This document shows positions 1-10,500 of a stretch of DNA of 64,000 nt, one piece after another (position 1 is the stretch's first letter; each line of letters starts with the position of its first letter). The DNA is from Sabellastarte sp. h YS-2021 (lineage: Eukaryota; Annelida; Polychaeta; Sabellida; Sabellidae): positions 35,505,596-35,569,595 of the forward strand of contig OZ024935.1 of the NCBI GenBank assembly GCA_964017235.1, in the 5' to 3' direction. The notes beneath the pieces were generated by a model, which saw nothing but the letters and a program-made list of their open reading frames with translations, had not been told where the DNA came from and did not search any database. Position numbers and translations under genes: made by a program.

Positions 1-34
1 AAACTTATTCTAGATTATTTTTAATCTTCCCACA

Positions 35-3000
35 ATGGCTACAAACATACCAACAGGTTATGGGCCCAGACTCCACTTTGATGGAGATCAGGATAAATAT
101 GAACTGTGGGAAATGAAATTTTTGGGACACATGAGACTTCAGAAAATGTATGGAATATTTCATGGAGCTGATGAACCAAGTCAAGCAAATAAGGCACTAG
201 CATTTGCACAGCTAATTCAGTACTTGGATGACAGAAGCCTGAGTCTGATTATGCGTGATGCTCCAAATGATGGTCCGAAAGCATTGAAGATTTTGAATGA
301 ACATTACATGGGAAAAGGTAAACCTCGTATTATTTACCTGTACACTCAGCTCACATCACTACAGATGGGTGAAGACGAAAATGTAACTGACTACTTAATT
401 AGAGCAGAAACTATCTGCAATTCTCTGAAAACTGCTGGAGAAAACATTAGTGACAGCTTGCTGATGGCAATTACCATGAAGGGGCTACCTGACAGGTTCA
501 ACACCTTCTGTACAGTTATGACTCAGAAAGATGAAGATTGTAGTTTCTTGGACTATAAAATAGCACTGAAGTCGTTCAAAGAGAATGAAAGGTATCGCCA
601 CAGGACTGCATGTGAAAAAGATACCATTATGCAACTAAATCCAAGAACAAGCAACCCAAGAAGAAATATAACATGCTACACCTGTGGAGAACCCAATCAT
701 AAGTCCTACCAGTGTCACGTCAACAAGGGACAAAACAACGGCAACCAGAGCAACCGTAAGTGGTGTAATAACTGTAAAAGCTCAACACATACAACTGGTG
801 AGTGTCGCAAAAACAAGAAGAAACCAAGCAGTGATACTGTGAAGACCGTCCAAGAGGATGCTGATGATCACTCATTCGTGTTTAAAGCAGACTATGTACA
901 AAATACTGACACTGTTTTGACTGATGTTTGTAACTCTATTTTGGTTGATTGTGGTGCTACTGCACATACTATTACTAGTAAAGAAAGTTTTCTTTCAATG
1001 CAAGATTTGAGTACTGAAAAACACGTCATTGAACTAGCAGATGGTAGTAGATCAGATAATGTAGTCCTTGGTAAGGGTAATGCATCAATTTCAGTGCATG
1101 ACAGCAATGGTGTTAAACATGATATTGTACTTGAAAATGCTTTGTATATACCATCCTACAAGCAAAACATTTTATCTGTACAAGCTGCTGTTAGAAGGGG
1201 TGCAAATGTCAATTTTGGTCCAAACGATGCTCAACTAATTGCCCCAGATGGCACTGCTTTTGATATCAATCAATCAGGTCGGTTGTACTATTTGAACTCT
1301 GTGAAAGGTTCCGAAAAAGTATCCCGTAGTAGCAAAAATTGGCACCAAACTATGGGTCATTGCAATGTACAAGACATCCTAGCATTAGAAAACGTCGTTG
1401 ACGGTATGAAAGTCTCAGATAAGTCAGAATTTAACTGTGACACTTGTACTTTGGGGAAGATGCCTCAATACCGAAATCGAAATCCTGACAGAAAAGCCAG
1501 TAAGTTATTTGAGTTGGTCCACTGTGATCTAGCAGGCCCAATTGAGCCTACTGCCCGTGAAGGTTTCAAGTATTGTCTGATGTTTGTGGATGATTACTCG
1601 GGTGTATATATGGTGTATTTCCTGAAAGCCAAATCTGACACATGTGAAGCTACTAAGAAGTTTTTGGCAGATATTGCCCCTTTTGGGCAAATCAAAACCT
1701 TAAGATCGGATAATGGAACGGAATTCACATGTAGCGGATTTGAGTCGTTGTTGGTTCAAAACAAGGTTAGGCACGAGTTTAGTGCCCCGTACAGCCCCCA
1801 CCAAAATGGTACTGTTGAACGAGGGTGGAGGACAGTGTTCGACATGGCAAGATGCATGTTAATTGAAGCAAATTTGCCAAAGTTTCTTTGGACTTATGCA
1901 GTATATACATCAGTGTATATCAGAAACCGCTGTCTCAATCGGAGACTGGGGATAACCCCATTTGAAGCAGTTACTGGGAAGAAACCAAACCTCAGTAAGA
2001 TGCAAATTTTTGGTACGAGTTGTTTTGCATACATACAAAATCAGTCAAAGCTAGAACCACGTTGTGAAAAGGGGGTGTTTATTGGTTATGATAAGTCAAG
2101 TCCCGCATATCTTGTGTATTTCAAGAGTAAAAATCAAGTCAAGAGAGTAAGATGTGTGAAATTCTGTGACAATGTAGTTCAGAAAACTGAAGCTTGTGCC
2201 ATTGAACCAGTTCAAAATGTAGAACAAAACATTATTAAACCTTACATACCTGAGAATACTCTTGTTGAACAAGCTCAAGGTAACGACCAAAACAGTGTAG
2301 ACCCAAACCTATCCATTGATGATGCGAATAGCACTTGTAGAAAGTCAGTCAGAAAGCTTGCTAAACCAGTCTATTTAAAAGACTATGTCACAATGGTTGA
2401 TGCCCCCACTGATCAAAACATTGACTTTCTATATCAAATGGGTGATTTTGAAACTCCCAAAACTTTTGAAGAAGCAATTCAGAGTGAAAACTCTATGAAA
2501 TGGCATCAGGCAATGAAAGATGAAATTAGTGCACTTGATGAAAATGAAACTTTTGAGTACACCAAACTACCTGCCGGAGCAAATTTGATTGGTGGAAAAT
2601 GGGTCTATACTGTCAAAAGAGATTCAGATGGTGAGGAAAGATACAAGGCTAGATATGTTGCAAAAGGGTATTCCCAGATCCCAAATATTGATTACAAAGA
2701 CACATTCTGTCCAACTGCCCGTATTACGTCCATTCGCATGTTGTTACAGATAGCCATGCAACAAAACCTAAAGGTTCATCAAATGGATGTCAAAACTGCA
2801 TTTCTGAATGGGCCAATAGATTGTGAACTTTATGTTGAACAACCAAAGGGATTTGAAAAGATGGGAACAAAGGGTGAAAAGCTTGTTTGCAAGCTTAACA
2901 AATCTTTGTATGGCCTGAAACAAAGTGGGAGAATATGGAACTTACTGTTGCATGACTATCTCATTGAACAAGGTTTCAAGCAATCTTTGACTGACATGTG

Positions 3001-3835
3001 TGTGTACACAAAGCAAACTCATGACTGCTATGTTATTTTACTCGTGTGGGTAGACGATATCATAATAGCAGCAAATAGTGAAGATGTATTGCAAAATGAA
3101 AAGCAAACACTGAGCAAACGGTTCAAAATGAAACACCTTGGTCAATTATCTCTGTTCTTGAACATTCAGTTTGACTTTGAAGGTGATTGTGTTACAATGC
3201 ATCAAAGTAAATATATAGAACAGATGCTTGATAAGTTTAGGATGAATGACTGTAAGCCAAAGGCTGCTCCTTGTGAAATGAATGTGAACAAGTTAAGATC
3301 AAGTGACTCAAAGCCACTAGAAGATTCATGTCTGTATAGGCAAATTGTAGGAAGCCTAATATATCTGATGACATGTACAAGGCCGGATATATGTTATAGC
3401 GTCAGTATGCTATCTCAGTTTCTAGAACATCCAACAAAAGCACATCTGGAATGGGCAAAGCATGTCCTTAGGTATCTCAAGGGAACAAAATCTCAAAGTC
3501 TAAATTTCAGAAAATCAACAGGCGTGAAACTACAAGGCTTTAGTGATTCTGATTGGGGAAATCTAGAAGATAGAAAAAGTGTTAGTGGTTACTGTTTTAT
3601 TATGAACACAAATAGTGACATGGTTTGCTGGAAGAGCAGAAAACAAACATGTGTTGCCCTATCCACTTGTGAGGCTGAGTATGTGGCCTTAGTTTCATGC
3701 GTTCAAGAAGCAAAGTTTCTGAGGTGTCTCTATGAAGAATTTTCAGGGGACAAGGTTAACACTGTTGACATTTTTGTTGATAATCAGAGTGCTATAGCCC
3801 TAGCCAAAAATCCTGTCATGATGTCCATTTTATAA
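35..3835 (+). CDS. Copia-type Gag-Pol polyprotein, C-terminally truncated
   Basis: A 1266-residue retrotransposon polyprotein: particle formation, cleavage, cDNA synthesis and integration. An N-terminal UBN2-like Gag region is followed by a CCHC knuckle (CYTCGEPNHKSYQC, about residue 214) and a protease site DCGATAH near 303. The integrase has an HHCC head near 436-470 and acidic residues in HCDLAGP (~495), SDNGTEF (~557) and NGTVERGW (~591). The RT has MDVKTAFLNG (~916) and WVDDIIIAA (~1004); RNase H begins near FSDSDWG (~1168). The frame is intact over its length but ends at DNQSAIALAKNPVMMSIL. The family normally continues with a further conserved His/Asp-containing segment, so RNase H looks cut short and the copy is probably inactive. 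The ATG at 35 is the first in frame and fits a normal Gag start. Confidence 0.9.
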   Translation: MATNIPTGYGPRLHFDGDQDKYELWEMKFLGHMRLQKMYGIFHGADEPSQANKALAFAQLIQYLDDRSLSLIMRDAPNDGPKALKILNEHYMGKGKPRIIYLYTQLTSLQMGEDENVTDYLIRAETICNSLKTAGENISDSLLMAITMKGLPDRFNTFCTVMTQKDEDCSFLDYKIALKSFKENERYRHRTACEKDTIMQLNPRTSNPRRNITCYTCGEPNHKSYQCHVNKGQNNGNQSNRKWCNNCKSSTHTTGECRKNKKKPSSDTVKTVQEDADDHSFVFKADYVQNTDTVLTDVCNSILVDCGATAHTITSKESFLSMQDLSTEKHVIELADGSRSDNVVLGKGNASISVHDSNGVKHDIVLENALYIPSYKQNILSVQAAVRRGANVNFGPNDAQLIAPDGTAFDINQSGRLYYLNSVKGSEKVSRSSKNWHQTMGHCNVQDILALENVVDGMKVSDKSEFNCDTCTLGKMPQYRNRNPDRKASKLFELVHCDLAGPIEPTAREGFKYCLMFVDDYSGVYMVYFLKAKSDTCEATKKFLADIAPFGQIKTLRSDNGTEFTCSGFESLLVQNKVRHEFSAPYSPHQNGTVERGWRTVFDMARCMLIEANLPKFLWTYAVYTSVYIRNRCLNRRLGITPFEAVTGKKPNLSKMQIFGTSCFAYIQNQSKLEPRCEKGVFIGYDKSSPAYLVYFKSKNQVKRVRCVKFCDNVVQKTEACAIEPVQNVEQNIIKPYIPENTLVEQAQGNDQNSVDPNLSIDDANSTCRKSVRKLAKPVYLKDYVTMVDAPTDQNIDFLYQMGDFETPKTFEEAIQSENSMKWHQAMKDEISALDENETFEYTKLPAGANLIGGKWVYTVKRDSDGEERYKARYVAKGYSQIPNIDYKDTFCPTARITSIRMLLQIAMQQNLKVHQMDVKTAFLNGPIDCELYVEQPKGFEKMGTKGEKLVCKLNKSLYGLKQSGRIWNLLLHDYLIEQGFKQSLTDMCVYTKQTHDCYVILLVWVDDIIIAANSEDVLQNEKQTLSKRFKMKHLGQLSLFLNIQFDFEGDCVTMHQSKYIEQMLDKFRMNDCKPKAAPCEMNVNKLRSSDSKPLEDSCLYRQIVGSLIYLMTCTRPDICYSVSMLSQFLEHPTKAHLEWAKHVLRYLKGTKSQSLNFRKSTGVKLQGFSDSDWGNLEDRKSVSGYCFIMNTNSDMVCWKSRKQTCVALSTCEAEYVALVSCVQEAKFLRCLYEEFSGDKVNTVDIFVDNQSAIALAKNPVMMSIL

Positions 3836-4065
3836 ACTATTGTTAGGAAATGCCAGGGGAAATCCGTGACCTCATATCTTCTCATGAATATTAATGACTT
3901 GGGTGCTATGGCCATGAGTTCTGTAGTTTAAAGTCTTCGTCTATGCTTCCATTTTATAAAATATTGTTAGGAAACTACAGGGGAAATCCATGACCTCATA
4001 CCTTCTCATGAATATTAATGACCTGCATGGGTTCTATATATGTCTGTGAGTTCTGGAGTTTAACC
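3825..4065 (+). repeat. Two tandem copies of a ~124-bp sequence after Copia pol
   Basis: Copy 1 starts at 3825 and copy 2 at 3949, both with CCATTTTATAAA. They share TATTGTTAGGAAA, the GGGGAAATCC stretch, the CTCATGAATATTAATGACC region and an end near GAGTTCTGTAGTTTAA. The duplication contains the pol stop codon, so the truncation and the repeat are linked. LTR remnant is one possibility; local duplication is another. Confidence 0.7.
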
Positions 4066-4193
4066 GTCTGTACAACCTGCCCTATGTAATTTGCATATTG
4101 TCAGCTAATTGTGTCAGCGACTTCCCGTGTCAGAGAGTTGCACGTACACCGTCCGTTTACAGTGTCATATCGAAAACCCGTCGATCGAGGATA

Positions 4194-4376
4194 TACTGCT
4201 CGGCCAGTGAATTTCGTCACCTGCATTTCATGACATTTACATCATGTTTACACTTAATTTCCATCGCTGAATTACATATTAATATTGCAAGTGGCAGTTA
4301 CATGTATTTAAGCACAAGTATTGCTGGTTTTTGAGGGTTTGAATGGCAGCTGACGAAATTCACTGGCTGAGCAGTA
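4194..4376. repeat. 31-bp inverted repeat bounding a 183-bp segment (possible MITE)
   Basis: Arms 4194-4224 and 4346-4376 are reverse complements with two mismatches in 31, starting TACTGCTC and ending near CGTCA-CTGC. Complementarity does not extend beyond the arms and no convincing target duplication is visible. A small foldback element or MITE fits best. The rest of 4066-4680 shows nothing recognisable. Confidence 0.55.
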
Positions 4377-4679
4377 CAGGTTCCCCTGAGCGATAATATA
4401 GGATACTATAGATATAACATTCTTAATAAACAAGATTGATCGAAAAGTGCATTTAAACACGTTTGTATGTAATATATACCCAGACTCATATTACAAAACA
4501 TGTATCTACCCTTTTAATTGTAAAATATTGCTGGATTTCTCACTGTTGTTAGGACGCCCATCAAGCAAGGTGATGGCTAACGTTCAAAATATGGTAGTTC
4601 TAGATTAACTGTATTTCTACAAGTCCCAACCCGCAACTGCAATTACTTGTGACTCGAAATTGTATTCTAGCTCAAACTA

Positions 4680-5789
4680 ATGGAATACTAGGAATGTTTT
4701 TCTAAATAGAGATATAACAATGATAAGTTAAACAACGATACGGGGTAAATGTTGGAAAAGAAAAGTATTTTCATTGACAATACATATACTATATTGATTA
4801 GTAGGGACAATATCATAGAACAGTGTAAGAAGAAAGATATACTGACATCAAATGAAGCTGCAGAAAAGACAAGCATAAAGCAACAAACATTCTGATAGAA
4901 GAGGTAGAAAAAACATTGAAAAAAAGGAGAACAATGAGTGCTATACAGAATAACAAAAAATATGTGGGAAATATAGAAAACACAGAACCTAATCAGTGAT
5001 AAAAAGGAAATACATTAATATATGAAGATCAGGTGCCAATGGCAAGAACATTTAGTCAAGTACTGAATAGAAAACCACCAAATGGAAATGTAGAAATAGA
5101 ACCAGGAGAGGAAAACAGCAAAATAGAAAATATAATAACAAAGCCCCATTTGTAGATTATATAACAGGTAATTACTAAAGGCTTAAACCGATACAGCAGC
5201 TCAATGGCTGAAGAAGATAGGAGATATACAATAAGATATGGGAAACAGAAGAGACACCAAGAGAATGGGCAAAAGGTCTACTGATAACACTCCCCAAAAA
5301 GGAAATTTAACAAAATGTGAATACTGGAGAAGCATTACGTTAATATCAATACCAAGTAAAATACTGGGACACATACTGATAGACAGGGCTGGAAGAAAAA
5401 CTCAAACCTGAGCAAGCATGCTTTAGATCTGAAAGAAGAACATCACATCAAATATTCATACTGAAAATCATAATTGAACACTGCCAAGAATGGCAAGCAC
5501 CACTATATATGAATTTTGTAGACTTTGAGAAAGCGTTTGAAAAAGACTTTGGAAAATAGCTGCACATCATGGAGTACCAAAGAAAATAATACAGATCATG
5601 AAACAGCTATATAAAAATACAGAAATTAGGGTGCTGAATAGTGCATTTAAACAGACTGGATAAAGATAATATCAGGAGTTAAGCAAGGGTACATGTCAGG
5701 CTTTTTTTATTCCTACATGTACTAGTCTAGGTGATTGCAACTGTGTGTATGGACAAACCACTGTATTAGATGGAACTTTATGAACAGAC
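4680..5789 (+). pseudogene. Decayed LINE, 5' part (endonuclease end and RT)
   Basis: Broken translation in several frames matches the middle of a non-LTR reverse transcriptase. Around 5400-5560 it reads EQACFRSERRTSHQIF and then PLYMNFVDFEKAFE, equivalent to the family blocks EQAGFR...TDQIF and YINFIDFEKAFD, followed near 5670 by a GVKQG-like block. Numerous stops and frameshifts are present. The frame halts where a younger LINE is inserted at 5803 and resumes at 11648. Clade not assigned (RTE/CR1-like). Confidence 0.75.
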
Positions 5790-5802
5790 TTGAAGACCTG
5801 GA
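5790..5802 (+). repeat. Target-site duplication, left copy (13 bp)
   Basis: TTGAAGACCTGGA at 5790-5802 recurs exactly at 11635-11647 and flanks the inserted LINE. Reading across the host element with only one copy restores its RT sequence (NRLEDL joining EFTDDVAF), which proves the boundaries. Confidence 0.95.
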
Positions 5803-6333
5803 TCCCCCTGTGGGTCCGGGGATGTAGAATAGGCCCAACGTATCCTCCTGCGTGTCGTAAGAGGCGACTAATTGGGGGCAGCCTGTTTGCCGTGGGTTGC
5901 GATCCGTGTCAGTGGAAGAGAGGGTCCTGGCTGTTGAGCCAATACTTTGTTGCGGCATTGAGGAGGCAATACACAGCTTTGGCCTCAATTTCACTTAGTC
6001 GGAAGGTTAAGATGGCTTGGCTTAATCAATCGGCTGGTAGTGCCAAGCCCTAATATTCCAAATTAGTGATGGCTTGTTGTTTGTAATGGTTTATACTGTT
6101 GTACTTGATTGTTGTATTCTGATGGTGTTTGGTCTGTGCTTTGGTTTGGAGTATCTAGAAGGCGGCTGCTTAACAGGTCAATCAAGGTTCACTTTTTATG
6201 TGTTCTTTGAGTATATTGCTAATGTATCTCTGATATCAGTGTGCAGGGCTCAGCTCCACACTATTATGATATCCCCTTATTGGGCTCGAAGGGTGGGTGG
6301 AGAGCATTGGCAACGAAAAATCTTTACTACATT

Positions 6334-7563
6334 ATGGCAACTCAACACTCTCTGCTGATTGATAGGAAAAGATCTAGACCTGATATTACGACTACGGACT
6401 TTGATTCTGCTCAGATTTGCTCATGGCCACGTTTCCTGCTTATTAAAGGTACAAATGATGAAAGACCTTTATACAAACTGTCACCATTTGCTGTTAACAA
6501 AGCCATTGTTGCTATACTTGGTTCTGATCCATTTAACATAAAGAAGTTAAGGAATGGAAGCATTTTGGTGGAAGTGGACAAGGAAACACAGAGCCAGAAA
6601 TTACTGAAAACTACAAAATTGAATCTGACAATGGACAATGCTATCCCAATCGATGTTTCACCACATTACAGTTTAAACACTAAGAAAGGGGTCATTAGAT
6701 GCCCAGACATAAAAGACTGTACTGATGACGAAATATTAGAAGGCCTGAAAACTGAAGGTGTCATCAAACTAGACAGGATTTCGGTATTTAGAGATGGACA
6801 GAGAAAACCAACAGGGACCTTTATATTGACATTTCAAAGCCAGACCTTACCTAAATACATCAGGGTGGGTTACTATAGGGTGGCTGTGTCACAATTTATC
6901 CCAAATCCTGTGAGGTGCTACAAGTGTCAAAAGTTTGGTCATACTAAATTCAACTGCAGAAAGAATGAAGTTTGCACTAAATGTGGGCAAGAAGATCACA
7001 CAGACCATCAAGAATGCAAGAATGAAGCAAAATGTGTCAATTGCCAAGGTAAGCATGAATCAAATAATAAAGAATGTCCAAAATGGAAAGAAGAAAAGGA
7101 AATTCAAAGAATCAAGACAGAAAGAGGAATTTCATACATAGAAGCGAAGAAACAGATGGACATATTTAATTCTGTGAAAACAACATATGCCCAGGCAGCT
7201 GCAGCAACCAAACCTGTGGTGAAAACAGCAACAGTGGAAACACAAACAGAAATGACTTGGCCAGAAGGCACAAAACAACCAAAAAAGTGTGCAGTTGAAA
7301 AACAGACACCTAAAGTGACTAAAACAAGTTCATCAAGTCAGACAAGTGCATCTCAAAATGACCCTATTAAACTGAAAATAAGTCAAAGCAAAGTATATTT
7401 GACGAAACAACATAAGGGATCTAATGACCCTATTAAACAATACAACAAATATGATGTTTTGAGTGATAGTGACAGTGAAATGAGTGTCGAAGAATCCCCA
7501 ATCACAAGTTCACAAGGGCGGAGTGGCAATAAAAGTGTAAATAATGGAACCAAACAAAAATAA
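6334..7563 (+). CDS. LINE ORF1: nucleic-acid-binding Gag-like protein with CCHC knuckles
   Basis: Binds the element RNA in the retrotransposition particle. Three adjacent Cys/His knuckles lie near the middle: CYKCQKFGHTKFNC, CTKCGQEDHTDHQEC and CVNCQGKHESNNKEC. A basic and then Ser/Thr/Lys-rich, probably disordered tail follows. The frame is open from a Met at 6241, but the Met at 6334 (MATQHSLLIDRKRS) starts the protein-like sequence, so I prefer it (409 aa; 440 aa from 6241). The stop overlaps the ORF2 start by 20 bases, which suggests coupled re-initiation or frameshift translation of ORF2. Confidence 0.85.
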   Translation: MATQHSLLIDRKRSRPDITTTDFDSAQICSWPRFLLIKGTNDERPLYKLSPFAVNKAIVAILGSDPFNIKKLRNGSILVEVDKETQSQKLLKTTKLNLTMDNAIPIDVSPHYSLNTKKGVIRCPDIKDCTDDEILEGLKTEGVIKLDRISVFRDGQRKPTGTFILTFQSQTLPKYIRVGYYRVAVSQFIPNPVRCYKCQKFGHTKFNCRKNEVCTKCGQEDHTDHQECKNEAKCVNCQGKHESNNKECPKWKEEKEIQRIKTERGISYIEAKKQMDIFNSVKTTYAQAAAATKPVVKTATVETQTEMTWPEGTKQPKKCAVEKQTPKVTKTSSSSQTSASQNDPIKLKISQSKVYLTKQHKGSNDPIKQYNKYDVLSDSDSEMSVEESPITSSQGRSGNKSVNNGTKQK

Positions 7564-10500
7564 AAGTATAATACAGTGGAACTGTCGTGGCTTTAGGCCA
7601 AATTTTGAAGAAATTAAAAATTTAATTTCCAATTTTAGACCCTACATTTTAGCATTACAGGAAACTCATTTTAAAGAAACAGATAATGTAAATATTAGAG
7701 GATTTGATCATTATTTTAAAACTTGTATGTCTGAAGTAGATGGGAGAGCCACTGGTGGCTGCTCTATTTTTGTTAAGAAAGGTATACCCCATGAGGTACT
7801 TGAGTTAGATACAGAACTGCAGGCAGTTGCTGTAAAAGTATCTCTGCATAAAACTATAACTGTATGTAATATATATATTCCACCACGTTTTAATGTTGCA
7901 CAAAGTGATATTGATAATCTAGTCAACCAGTTACCTGCACCTTTTCTATTTATTGGAGATTTTAATGCACATAGTGATTTGTGGGGTTGTTCCTCGTCTA
8001 ATAGTTTAGGCTATAAGGTGGAACATCTTCTTGAATCCTCAGATATTTGTTTACTTAATGATAAGTCACCTACCTACTTTCATCCTGCATCAGGTTCATT
8101 CACCTCAATAGATTTGTCTTTATGTTCTGCATCTGTTTTTCTTGATTTTACATGGCAGGTCCATTCAGATCAGTGTGGTAGTGACCATTTTCCTATTTTA
8201 ATTGATATAGTTAAGAGTATGCCTAAGGACAATGTTCCTCGTTGGAATCTTAAAAAGGCTGATTGGCCAAAATTCAAACTTCAGTGTTCTCTGGATATTA
8301 ATAGACATAATTTTACTGACTCTACAGAAAAGTTTCCTGCATTTTTAAATAAGTTAAATGACATAGCAACAAAATGTGTGCCAAAGTCAACTGGACAGTC
8401 CACTGGTAGCTACAAACCATGGTTTAACAGTGAATGCAAAAAAGCTGTTAAGGCTCGTCAAAATGCAATGGATAAATGCCGTATAAATCCTACATCGGAT
8501 AACATAAATGCATATAAAACCTGTCGAGCTAATGCTCGTAAAATAATTAAAGAAAATAAAAGGAAATCGTGGCATGAATATGTATCAAAACTAAATGTAA
8601 AGACACCAGCAAAGAAGGTATGGGAAATGATAAGGAAAATAAGTGGCAAACAAAGTAACACCACAATACACCATCTGGAAAATAATGATGGGACAAAAGT
8701 AACAGAAAGAGTTGATATAGCAAATAGGTTGGCCGAAGAAATCCACAAGAATTCTAGCAGCAACAATTACCGTACAGAGTTTCAAAAATATAAAGAGAAA
8801 ACTGAAAAAGAACACTTGGATTTTGACACAGACAACTCTGAAAACTACAATGTACCATTTACAATTAGAGAACTATGTGATGCTATGAAAAAGTCTCATG
8901 ATACAGCCACTGGTCCAGATGAGATCCATTATCAGCTGCTAAAACATCTACCAAGAGACTCACTTATGGTGTTACTTGATGTATTTAATGATATATGGGC
9001 TTCAGGTGAAATTCCTGAATGCTGGAAAGAGGCCACTGTAATACCTATTTCTAAACCAGGCAAAGACCCAAAAAACCCGTCCAATTACCGCCCCATATCT
9101 CTGACGAGCTGTTTATGCAAAACCATGGAAAGAATGATTAATACTAGACTAGTTTGGTTCCTTGAGAAAAATAATATTTTAACAAAATATCAAAGTGGTT
9201 TTAGAAAAGGTCGAACTACAACAGACCAATTAATAAGACTTGAATCTTTTATTAGAGATTCCTTTTTAAAAGGCAACCATGTAGTCTCTGTATTTTATGA
9301 TTTAGAAAAAGCCTACGATACAGTATGGAAGTATGGCGTTATAAGAGATCTACATAAAGTAGGCCTAAGGGGGCGAATGCCCATGTTTATTCAGAATTTT
9401 TTATCAAACAGAGTTTTTAGAGTTCGTTTAGGATCCGTTTATTCAGATATACATGGGCAAGAGATGGGTGTTCCCCAGGGCAGCATCCTCTCTGTTACAT
9501 TATTTATTTTAAAGATTAACAGTATTGCTGATGTGATTCCAGCTAGCTTTGAAAAGTCTCTTTTTGTTGATGATTTCTCAATCACTTGTTCTTCTAGAAA
9601 TATGGCTTCAATAGAAAGGCAACTTCAATTGTGTTTGAATAAAGTAGAGAAATGGGCTGATGAAAATGGTTTTAAATTTTCTAAAACCAAAACTGTTTGC
9701 ATGCATTTCTGTAATAAAAGAAAACTTCATCCAGACCCAACATTGACAATATATAACTCACAAATCCCTGTTGTGTCACAAACTAAGTTCCTTGGTGTTA
9801 TATTTGACAGTAAACTGAATTTTAAGGCACACATTGATTATATTCGCCAGAAATGTGAAAAAGCCATGAACTTACTGAAAGTGGTTGCCAAAATGGATTG
9901 GGGAGCAGATAGAAGTGTTTTAATGAGACTTTATCGTTCATCTGTTCGTTCTAGATTGGACTATGGTTGTGCTGTTTTTAGTTCTGCTCGTAAGTCTTAT
10001 CTTAAGAAATTGGAACCCATTCAAAACCAGGGCTTGAGAATATGCCTGGGAGCCTTCAGGACTTCTCCAATGCAAAGCTTGTATGTAGAGGCAAATGAGC
10101 CACCCTTGTATTTAAGGTTTGATAAATTATGTATTCAGTATGCTTTGAAATTGAGAAGTAATCCTGACAATCCAGCTTACGATGTTGTTTTTAACCCTCA
10201 GTTATATGATCTGTATGATAAGAAACCATCTGCAATAAGATCTTTTGGGCATCGAGTAGAGGAAGATTTGTCTGTTGTCTGTCCTCAGCTGGATCTAATT
10301 CAGACTGTGTCATTGCCAGATGACCCACCCTGGACTATACAGAAACCTCACATAGACTTATATCTCACACATCAAAAGAAACATCTTGGTGATGATTGTA
10401 TGTTTCAAAGTCTATTTGCTGAGTTAAGAAGCTATTACTCTGACCATAGGGCTATATATACTGATGGATCGAAAACAGAAAATAGGGTTGCTGCAGCTGC

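Larger units (their letters stand above)
1..4065 (+). mobile_element. Ty1/copia LTR retrotransposon, 5' end outside window
   Basis: Contains a single gag-pol frame (35-3835) with the Copia domain order Gag, zinc knuckle, protease, integrase, RT, RNase H. The 34 bases before the ATG would be leader between a 5' LTR and gag; no tRNA-complementary primer site is clear. The frame stops before the usual RNase H C-terminus and runs into two tandem copies of a ~124-bp sequence (3825-3948 and 3949-4065), each carrying TGTTAGGAAA. These could be LTR remnants, but no polypurine tract precedes them. The 3' boundary is therefore uncertain. Confidence 0.8.

Noticed and set aside
4098..4334. 78-codon plus-strand frame after the Copia element
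   Set aside because: It spans the inverted-repeat segment and shows no domain or splice context.
6074..6358. 94-codon frame in the LINE 5' UTR
   Set aside because: Hydrophobic, no motif, and it overlaps the UTR and the ORF1 start in another frame.
8387..8815. Minus-strand frames within LINE ORF2
   Set aside because: AT-driven antisense frames opposite the linker between endonuclease and RT.
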